Position numbers and translations under genes: made by a program. A DNA stretch of 10,957 nucleotides from DATKGP01 sp035510775 (GTDB lineage: Bacteria > Patescibacteriota > UBA1384 > 2-12-FULL-50-11): contig DATKGP010000023.1 of NCBI GenBank assembly GCA_035510775.1, positions 1 through 10,957 on the forward strand, given 5' to 3'. Shown in pieces: positions 6,328 through 10,957 of this stretch (the first letter of the stretch is position 1; every line of letters begins with the position of its first letter). Under the pieces are notes generated by a model. That model was not told where the DNA came from. It saw only the letters and a program-made list of their open reading frames with translations, and made no database searches.

Positions 6328-6386
6328 TTTAATCATTGTTAGTGTACCTGTAGTAACCTGTCAAGAGCCTTACTGAAATAACAGGT
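6315..6386. promoter_or_regulatory. Cluster of four ACCTGT hexamers around the promoter
   Basis: ACCTGT occurs at 6315-6320, 6346-6351 and 6356-6361, and its reverse complement ACAGGT at 6381-6386. The copies lie within, beside and upstream of the promoter of the 66-residue gene. The first three are spaced 31 and 10 bp apart, about three and one helical turns, so they would lie on the same DNA face. Two are part of longer GTAACCTGT copies. This looks like an operator array for an unidentified regulator. Confidence 0.4.
6328..6364 (-). promoter_or_regulatory. Promoter of the 66-residue gene
   Basis: On the minus strand, a perfect TTGACA (6364-6359) is followed after 18 bp by AACAAT (6340-6335), a weaker -10 box with 4 of 6 consensus bases. 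The predicted start is near 6328, just before the leader hairpin. The weak -10 with a perfect -35 is a pattern often seen in regulated promoters. Confidence 0.5.
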
Positions 6387-6390
6387 TCGG

Positions 6391-6422
6391 TTTAGAGAAA
6401 GGGGCGCTGCAAGCAGCGCCCC
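6391..6422 (-). terminator. GC-rich terminator after the 43-residue gene
   Basis: A perfect inverted repeat, GGGGCGCTGC (6401-6410) with GCAGCGCCCC (6413-6422), makes a very stable stem with a small loop. On the minus strand it is followed by TTTCTCTAAACC. It begins 10 nt after the stop of the small gene at 6433-6564. On the plus strand no T-run follows, so it acts toward the left. Confidence 0.72.
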
Positions 6423-6432
6423 GACATAGCGA

Positions 6433-6564
6433 TCAAACCTTCGTGGAGTTACGGTTATAGTAATCTTTGAACTTCCCGTACCTCCACCCAGCCCAGCAGA
6501 CACCGAAAGGCAGTAATAACCTCTCGACTATGAGCACTATTCTCAAAAGAAACGGAACACGCAT
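6433..6564 (-). CDS. Small membrane-type protein, 43 residues
   Basis: This short frame is supported by its signals rather than by homology. A GGAGG ribosome binding site (6575-6571) lies exactly 6 nt before ATG. A TTGAAT-17-TAGAAT promoter lies upstream and a strong GC-rich hairpin follows the TGA stop. The product starts MRVPFLLRIVLIVERLLLPF and continues GVCWAGWRYGKF, ending in a polar, basic tail (KDYYNRNSTKV). Residues 4-26 are hydrophobic enough for a single membrane helix or an amphipathic membrane-bound helix, although E14 and R15 lie in its middle. Three aromatic residues (W24, W27, Y29) sit at the expected membrane interface. I do not recognise a family. It is divergent from uvrB with 105 bp between the two start codons. 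A non-coding RNA of the same extent is an alternative, but the ribosome binding site argues for translation. Confidence 0.65.
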   Translation of the reverse strand: MRVPFLLRIVLIVERLLLPFGVCWAGWRYGKFKDYYNRNSTKV

Positions 6565-6590
6565 CGTCAACCTCCAAATTGTCTGCCACA

Positions 6591-6619
6591 ATTCTACGAC
6601 ATTTTTCACATGTATTCAA
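6591..6619 (-). promoter_or_regulatory. Promoter of the 43-residue gene
   Basis: On the minus strand, TTGAAT (6619-6614) and TAGAAT (6596-6591) are separated by 17 bp. The predicted transcription start is about 20 nt before the ATG at 6564, leaving room for the GGAGG ribosome binding site. Confidence 0.65.
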
Positions 6620-6629
6620 TCTTCATACT

Positions 6630-6659
6630 CTGTCATTCTCAACAGTAGTAACGTAAAAT
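6630..6659 (+). promoter_or_regulatory. Candidate promoter of uvrB
   Basis: TAAAAT (6654-6659) lies 10 nt before the uvrB ATG. A poor -35 box, CTGTCA (6630-6635), lies 18 bp upstream. The predicted start would leave a leader of about 3 nt. An AGAGGA close to the ATG is too near for normal Shine-Dalgarno spacing. The region is back-to-back with the promoter of the 43-residue gene. Confidence 0.4.
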
Positions 6660-6669
6660 ACAGAGGAAA

Positions 6670-8673
6670 ATGGATTTTAAGTTGGAATCAAAGTTTCAGC
6701 CGGCGGGTGATCAGCCCAAGGCAATCGATCAACTCAATACCGGTTTACAAAAAGGCCTGAAGCATCAGGTTCTTTTGGGCGTGACCGGCTCGGGAAAAAC
6801 TTTCACCGCTGCCAATGTCATTGCCAAAGTCGATCGCCCAACCCTGGTCATTGCCCACAACAAAACCTTGGCCGCCCAGCTGACCAGCGAGTACCGGGCT
6901 TTCTTTCCTAAAAACGCCGTCGAGTATTTTGTTTCTTACTACGACTACTATCAGCCCGAGGCCTATATGCCCAACTCCGACACCTACATTGAAAAAGAGG
7001 CTCAAATCAACGATGAGATCGATCGCCTTCGTCACGCCGCCACCCAGGCTATCTTGACTCGCCGTGATGTTATTATTGTCGCTTCGGTCTCTTGCATTTA
7101 CGGCCTTGGTTCGGCTGAAGAGTACCAAAAGGCCGTCCTCACTATATATAAAGGTGAACAGATTGACCGCGATCAGGTTTTGGAAAAATTAGTCTTCTTG
7201 CAGTACCAGCGCAACGACGTCGAGCTGAAACGTGGAACATTTCGCGTCCGGGGCGAGCGAATTGAAATTATGCCAACCAATATCGAACGAATCATTCGCG
7301 TCTCCCTAAACGGCGACAAAGTGGAGGAAATCGAAGAAATAGACCCAGTCACCAACTCCCCGCTTCGATCGTTGCGTGTGGCCGTAATTTTCCCGGCTCG
7401 CCACTTCGTCACTCCGCCCGAGCAGATTGAAGCCGCCCTGAAATCGATTGATTTCGAGCTGCAAGAACAGCTGAAAGTTTTTGAACGCGAAGGCAAGCTA
7501 TTGGAGTACGAGCGACTAAAACGCCGAACAACTTACGATATGGAGATGATTCGCGAGGTCGGCTACTGCTCCGGCATCGAAAACTACTCCCGACACTTTG
7601 ATGGTCGCGGCCCGGGCGAAACGCCCAACACGCTTTTAAATTACTTTCCAGATGATTTCCTCCTGATTATTGATGAGTCGCACGTGACTGTGCCCCAAAT
7701 CAACGGCATGTACAACGGTGATAAAGCTCGCAAAGACGTTTTAGTCGAGCATGGTTTCCGCTTGCCTTCGGCCCGCGACAACCGCCCACTGAAATTTAAT
7801 GAATTTGAAAAGAAAGTCGGACAAACCGTTTATACCTCGGCCACACCGGGCACCTATGAATTGGCCAAATCCGAACAGACCGTGGAGCAGATTATCCGGC
7901 CAACTGGTTTAATTGACCCGGAGTTAATTGTTCGCCCCTTGGAACATCAAGTTAAAGAACTGGAAGAAGAAGTAATTAAGCGCGCCGAGAAGAAAGAACG
8001 AACCTTAGTCACAACCTTAACAAAGAAAATGGCCGAGGATTTAACCGAGCATTTTCAGCAAAAAGGCATCAAGGTTCGCTACTTGCACAGCGGAATTGAG
8101 ACTTTGGAACGTGTCGAGATTCTGCGAGAACTTCGTAAAGGCACGTTCGATGTTTTGATAGGTGTTAACTTGCTCCGTGAAGGCTTGGACTTGCCAGAGG
8201 TTTCCTTGGTCGCGATTTTAGATGCTGACAAAGAAGGATTCCTTCGTAGCGAGCGTAGCTTAATTCAAACCATTGGCCGGGCCGCTCGCCATGTTCAGGG
8301 CACGGTGATACTCTTCGCCGATGAAATAACCGATTCTATGAAAAAAGCCATCGACGAAACCAATCGCCGCCGCGAGATTCAGCGCGCTTACAATACCAAA
8401 CACAACATCACCCCACTCTCAATCAGCAAGGAAATTACCAGCATCATCGAAAACGAGCTGTCGCAAGAAGTTGGCTTAGATCGAATTGAAAAAGAACTGA
8501 CTAAAACTTCGCTTGATGGGCTAATTAAACAAAAAGAACGACAGATGAAACTTGCTGCCCAAGAATTGCAATTTGAACTGGCGGCAATTCTTCGTGACGA
8601 AGTTGTTAAGCTTAGAAAATTACAAATTGAAAGAAAGCATTTACCGGTTGACTTCCCTCCTGAATTGAGGTAG
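6670..8673 (+). CDS. uvrB: Excinuclease ABC subunit B
   Basis: UvrB is the damage-verifying helicase-like subunit of nucleotide excision repair; UvrA loads it and it recruits UvrC for incision. The 667-residue product is full length. It has FQPAGDQPKAI, the Walker A motif GVTGSGKT (37-44), IAHNKTLAAQL, and the DNA-clamping beta-hairpin YYDYYQPEAY (90-99). It continues with the UvrA-interaction domain, LLIIDESHVT with the DESH box (335-338), YTSATPGTYE, GINLLREGLDLPE in the form VNLLREGLDLPE, QTIGRAARH near 532-540, and a C-terminal UVR motif (about 620-655, IKQKERQMKLAAQELQFELA) that binds UvrC. All key motifs look intact. Codon 1 is ATG and the reading frame fits family alignments from MDFKLESKF. 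No terminator follows the TAG stop, so some transcripts should read on into the small gene downstream, whose own -10 box includes that TAG. Confidence 0.98.
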   Translation: MDFKLESKFQPAGDQPKAIDQLNTGLQKGLKHQVLLGVTGSGKTFTAANVIAKVDRPTLVIAHNKTLAAQLTSEYRAFFPKNAVEYFVSYYDYYQPEAYMPNSDTYIEKEAQINDEIDRLRHAATQAILTRRDVIIVASVSCIYGLGSAEEYQKAVLTIYKGEQIDRDQVLEKLVFLQYQRNDVELKRGTFRVRGERIEIMPTNIERIIRVSLNGDKVEEIEEIDPVTNSPLRSLRVAVIFPARHFVTPPEQIEAALKSIDFELQEQLKVFEREGKLLEYERLKRRTTYDMEMIREVGYCSGIENYSRHFDGRGPGETPNTLLNYFPDDFLLIIDESHVTVPQINGMYNGDKARKDVLVEHGFRLPSARDNRPLKFNEFEKKVGQTVYTSATPGTYELAKSEQTVEQIIRPTGLIDPELIVRPLEHQVKELEEEVIKRAEKKERTLVTTLTKKMAEDLTEHFQQKGIKVRYLHSGIETLERVEILRELRKGTFDVLIGVNLLREGLDLPEVSLVAILDADKEGFLRSERSLIQTIGRAARHVQGTVILFADEITDSMKKAIDETNRRREIQRAYNTKHNITPLSISKEITSIIENELSQEVGLDRIEKELTKTSLDGLIKQKERQMKLAAQELQFELAAILRDEVVKLRKLQIERKHLPVDFPPELR

Positions 8674-8676
8674 TAT
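8648..8676 (+). promoter_or_regulatory. Promoter inside the 3' end of uvrB
   Basis: TTGACT (8648-8653) and TAGTAT (8671-8676) are 17 bp apart. The uvrB stop codon TAG is the first half of the -10 box. The predicted start near 8683 lies downstream of the ATG at 8675, which supports the later start at 8702 for the following gene. Confidence 0.65.
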
Positions 8677-8701
8677 GCCTATGCATTCAGAGGTCACGAA
8701 C

Positions 8702-8995
8702 ATGAAATGCATCGGACCGAAAGCATGGTGCTCGTTCATCGAGCACAAAGCTGGTGCTTACGCCAAAGGGCTGACCGTGGTTTGCCTCAACCCTGACCGG
8801 TTGTTTCGCAAACACTTGGTCGAACTCGAGACCGCCGTACGCAATCATGAGAGAATTATTCTCTTCTCGCTAACGAGCGAAGATGAGTTGCGTAGCGACC
8901 CAAGAATCTCGAACCTACTTGATAGCGTAGAGCACTTCATACACGGCCCAAGAGAGACCGTCATCGGGCATTTATGCCCACGACCCAAATCGTAG
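8702..8995 (+). CDS. Hypothetical protein, 97 residues
   Basis: I do not recognise this protein. It begins MKCIGPKAWCSFIEHKAGAY and has a hydrophobic strand (GLTVVCLN). A likely helix with charged residues follows (FRKHLVELETAVRNHERI), then another strand (IILFSLTSED), and it ends IGHLCPRPKS. Alternating strands and helices suggest a small alpha/beta domain, but no motif identifies it. Four cysteines are scattered without a metal-site pattern. The start at 8702 is preferred because AGAGG (8689-8693) lies 8 nt upstream and a good promoter starts transcription near 8683. An in-frame ATG at 8675 would give 106 residues, with GAGG only 4 nt upstream. It follows uvrB directly and is closed by a strong terminator 1 nt after its TAG stop, so it may be made both alone and with uvrB. 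Any link to DNA repair is only positional. Confidence 0.72.
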   Translation: MKCIGPKAWCSFIEHKAGAYAKGLTVVCLNPDRLFRKHLVELETAVRNHERIILFSLTSEDELRSDPRISNLLDSVEHFIHGPRETVIGHLCPRPKS

Positions 8996-8996
8996 C

Positions 8997-9022
8997 CCCC
9001 GCCACCCGGCGGGGTTTTCTTT
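8997..9022 (+). terminator. Rho-independent terminator after uvrB and the 97-residue gene
   Basis: The stem CCCCGCC (8997-9003) with GGCGGGG (9008-9014), loop ACCC, is followed by TTTTCTTT. It starts 1 nt after the stop codon. Its T-tract overlaps the stop codon of the convergent kinase-like gene. On the opposite strand there is no T-run after the stem, so it is mainly one-directional. Confidence 0.9.
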
Positions 9023-9992
9023 ATCCTTGACCTAGAACTTGTCTGTAGTTGTAGCTAGAAAGATAGACACCAGATTTAATTAGACCCTCAACCCGCTCCC
9101 ACATTTTAGTTATCTCGTCGTGATCGAGGTCGGGAATTGAGAGCAAAACTTCAGTCAGTTTATCTCGTGACTCATAGCCAGCTTTCACTTTTGCCATAAT
9201 TGCCTCTGGAACTGGATTACTAACTGGCTTATCAGTGGCTCCATCAAGCGTTAAGTTACTGTAATGGCCTGGAACATCTTTTTTTGCACCCTTCATTCGG
9301 TAAAATTTCGAGTTAAATGCCAGGCCGTTGTCGATAGCCACGATTTTCGTCCCGGTTTCGGTGTGCTCTACCTGCTTATTCTCATCCACTTTTAATAAAT
9401 AGTTATTGGTGTTGCGATCGGCATTGGCGACAATCCAGTCGAAAACGCAAAGTGTTTTCAAATCCTCGGAATCTTCGTATCTATCAAGACTTTCTTCACT
9501 TGTATCCTGTACGGTCTTACTTTCTAAGAGGTACTTTTCCTGCGGCATAAATAATTGCAATGAACCAAGTTGACCCTCAATCGGACGGACTAGGGTTGGC
9601 GGAACCAAATCGAATCCAAAATGCTCGGATACCATATATGCCGCAGCTTCGCTGGGATAATCATGATTAAGTTCGTTCTCTCGATAGAATTTCGTGTCCT
9701 CCCCACTGACTGGTTTGTAAACGCACTTAATTTCATTCCCCTGGGCATCATTCACGATAACGTATTCACTGATATTTCTCGCCGCGGTCGCTTCAACTGT
9801 GATATGAGCGAGCTCGACAACATTTCTGTGGTGCGGGACATCGAAAAAATCCTCCAAGCGTCCCATGATTTTTGCCGAGCCAGTTTCCATAACTGACTCA
9901 AGAGACCTTTTATCACCAAAACGACTTTCTTCCTGCGATGGCGCTTCAAACTCAACAGCACCAGGAATTTCTGGACTTTGTTCTTCTCCCAT
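9021..9992 (-). CDS. Kinase-fold protein (PI3/4-kinase-like/HipA-like, resembles SCO1664 family)
   Basis: This 323-residue protein has the motif order of the bacterial PI3/4-kinase-like and HipA-like families. VYKP with candidate ATP-binding K93 comes first, then SEAAAYMVSEHFGFDLVPPT (114-133) and GSLQLFMP. The catalytic-loop-like NADRNTNN follows with D192 and N197, then the metal-binding VAIDNGLAF with D221, equivalent to DFG. The first 45 or so residues are polar and acidic and probably disordered. No membrane segment or signal is visible, so it should act in the cytoplasm. The substrate (protein, lipid or small molecule) is unknown. No antitoxin-like partner is adjacent, so a HipA-type toxin role is not supported. 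The ATG has no Shine-Dalgarno sequence and lies 6 nt after a TATTAA box. It is divergent from uvrA and convergent with the 97-residue gene. The fold is fairly sure; the substrate is not. Confidence 0.82.
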   Translation of the reverse strand: MGEEQSPEIPGAVEFEAPSQEESRFGDKRSLESVMETGSAKIMGRLEDFFDVPHHRNVVELAHITVEATAARNISEYVIVNDAQGNEIKCVYKPVSGEDTKFYRENELNHDYPSEAAAYMVSEHFGFDLVPPTLVRPIEGQLGSLQLFMPQEKYLLESKTVQDTSEESLDRYEDSEDLKTLCVFDWIVANADRNTNNYLLKVDENKQVEHTETGTKIVAIDNGLAFNSKFYRMKGAKKDVPGHYSNLTLDGATDKPVSNPVPEAIMAKVKAGYESRDKLTEVLLSIPDLDHDEITKMWERVEGLIKSGVYLSSYNYRQVLGQG

Positions 9993-9998
9993 AACTAA

Positions 9999-10026
9999 TT
10001 AATACTGGAACTTCTGACATAATCAA
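9999..10026 (-). promoter_or_regulatory. Promoter of the kinase-like gene, predicted leaderless start
   Basis: On the minus strand, TTGATT (10026-10021) and TATTAA (10004-9999) are separated by 16 bp, and only 6 nt lie between TATTAA and the ATG at 9992. Transcription would start at about the start codon. Confidence 0.6.
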
Positions 10027-10030
10027 CCCT

Positions 10031-10038
10031 GAATATTC
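10031..10038. promoter_or_regulatory. Palindrome GAATATTC between divergent promoters
   Basis: A perfect 8-bp palindrome lies between the -35 box of the kinase-like gene and the extended -10 box of uvrA, overlapping the place where the uvrA -35 box would be. It is a candidate operator controlling both genes, but so short a palindrome can arise by chance. Confidence 0.3.
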
Positions 10039-10048
10039 GGTATTTGTC

Positions 10049-10064
10049 TGGTACAATAGTGGCG
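10049..10064 (+). promoter_or_regulatory. Extended -10 promoter of uvrA, predicted leaderless start
   Basis: TGG-TACAAT (10049-10057) is an extended -10 element followed by 7 nt and then the uvrA ATG at 10065. The -35 region (CTGAAT, 10029-10034) is weak, as usual for extended -10 promoters. Transcription would begin at or just before the A of ATG. Confidence 0.65.
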
Positions 10065-10957
10065 ATGTCTGAAGAGAAAATCGTGATTAAGGGCGCGCGG
10101 GAACATAACCTCAAAAATGTTGATTTGGAAATTCCGCGCAACAAACTAATTGTCTTCACCGGCTTGAGCGGTTCGGGGAAATCTTCGCTTGCCTTCGATA
10201 CGATTTACGCCGAAGGTCAGCGTCGTTACATGGAATCCCTTTCCAGCTACGCCCGACAATTCTTGGGCCAGATGGAAAAGCCGGACGTTGATTACATCGA
10301 AGGTTTATCGCCAGCCATTTCCATTGATCAGAAAACCGTTTCGCATAATCCCCGTTCAACCGTTGGAACGGTGACTGAAATTTATGACTACTTGCGACTA
10401 CTGTATGCCCGAATTGGTGTGCCGTACTGCCCAAAATGCGGTCGTAAGATTGCCCGGCAGACCGTTGATCAGATGATTGAACTTATCGATAGTCTGCCGG
10501 AAGGTACGCACATTACCGTTTTTGCTCCCGTTGTTCGCGGCCGCAAAGGCGAGTACCACCAACTCTTTTACGATTTATTCAAAGGCGGATTCGGAACAGT
10601 TCGTGTCAACGGCGAAAATAAAAACTTGTCGGACACCATTGAGCTCGACCGGTACAAAGCCCACACCATTGAAGTTCAAATCGACCGACTGGTCGTTGGT
10701 CAATCATCACGTTCGCGATTAGTTGACGCGCTTGAGACTGGTTTGAAATTAGCCAAAGGCTTAGTTGTAATTTCACAGGATAGCGTGAAAGATGAGTTAC
10801 TTCTTTCCGAAGATTTATCTTGCCCGTACGATGGTTATTCGCTCGGTGAAATTTCTCCCCGTTCTTTCTCTTTCAATAGTCCATACGGCGCCTGTGAAGC
10901 TTGCCATGGCCTTGGTGTCACCAACGACTTGAGCGAGGAGCTAATTATGCCTGATCC
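10065..10957 (+). CDS. uvrA: Excinuclease ABC subunit A, N-terminal part (runs off the window edge)
   Basis: UvrA is the ABC-type ATPase dimer that finds bulky DNA damage and loads UvrB. The first 297 codons are present. They show IKGAREHNLKNVDLEIPRNK, Walker A GLSGSGKS (33-40), FDTIYAEGQRRYMESLSSYA, the UvrB-facing region with ISIDQKTVSHNPRSTVGT, and EIYDYLRLLYARIG. CPKCG follows (C122 and C125), then the zinc-finger region leading to PRSFSFNSPYGAC and C-x2-C (C277 and C280). The first half of that zinc finger reads CPYD, so the usual second cysteine, at residue 256 in both this protein and E. coli UvrA, is Asp. The signature motif, Walker B and the whole second ABC half lie outside the window. 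The ATG has no Shine-Dalgarno sequence. The gene is separated from uvrB by two other genes and shares a divergent promoter region with the kinase-like gene. Confidence 0.97.
   Translation, partial: MSEEKIVIKGAREHNLKNVDLEIPRNKLIVFTGLSGSGKSSLAFDTIYAEGQRRYMESLSSYARQFLGQMEKPDVDYIEGLSPAISIDQKTVSHNPRSTVGTVTEIYDYLRLLYARIGVPYCPKCGRKIARQTVDQMIELIDSLPEGTHITVFAPVVRGRKGEYHQLFYDLFKGGFGTVRVNGENKNLSDTIELDRYKAHTIEVQIDRLVVGQSSRSRLVDALETGLKLAKGLVVISQDSVKDELLLSEDLSCPYDGYSLGEISPRSFSFNSPYGACEACHGLGVTNDLSEELIMPD

Noticed and set aside
9021..9992. HipA toxin of a toxin-antitoxin pair.
   Set aside because: No HipB-like DNA-binding partner lies next to the gene; its neighbours are uvrA and an unrelated convergent small gene. 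Motif order fits the broader PI3/4-kinase-like group at least as well.
10031..10038. SOS (LexA) box in the uvrA promoter.
   Set aside because: No CTGT-N8-ACAG or GAAC-N4-GTTC type match is present; GAATATTC is only a short palindrome.

Overview
The window looks like a slice of a bacterial chromosome, most likely a member of the Candidate Phyla Radiation (Patescibacteria). This placement is an inference from three things: very tight gene packing, several genes whose predicted transcription start falls on the start codon, and a 66-residue protein of a type I associate with these lineages. No rRNA or phylogeny is available here to prove it. TGA is used as an ordinary stop at three gene ends, which argues against the recoded Absconditabacteria/Gracilibacteria.

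Layout. Positions 1-6564 are read entirely on the minus strand. In transcription order (right to left) they hold a 43-residue membrane-type protein (6433-6564), a 66-residue conserved small protein (6064-6264), a polyprenyl-phosphate sugar-phosphate transferase (4634-5989) overlapped by a GT4 glycosyltransferase (3520-4644), an unknown 95-residue protein (3175-3462), gyrB (1119-3062) and the N-terminal part of gyrA (1-893, cut by the window edge). From 6670 the plus strand carries uvrB (6670-8673) and a 97-residue unknown protein (8702-8995). A minus-strand kinase-fold gene (9021-9992) then lies divergent from uvrA (10065 to the window end, partial).

How the genes fit together. GyrA and GyrB make DNA gyrase. 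The two sugar genes form an overlapping pair that would start and extend a lipid-linked glycan for the cell surface. UvrB and UvrA are the damage-recognition half of nucleotide excision repair. The kinase-like gene sits inside the uvr cluster and shares a 72-bp divergent promoter region with uvrA.

The most striking points are these. (1) Large genes (gyrB, uvrA, the kinase-like gene, probably uvrB and the sugar transferase) have a -10 box 6-11 nt before ATG and no usable Shine-Dalgarno sequence. Four small-protein genes instead have their own promoter, a good Shine-Dalgarno sequence and a downstream terminator. (2) A second, synonymously diverged copy of the GyrB C-terminus lies just downstream of gyrB, like a scar of allele replacement. 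(3) GyrA has Asn and Val where Gly81 and Ser83 are expected in the quinolone-binding region. (4) A cluster of ACCTGT hexamers surrounds the promoter of the 66-residue gene. I see no tRNA, rRNA, CRISPR array, insertion sequence or phage gene. No stretch longer than about 230 bases lacks a gene.
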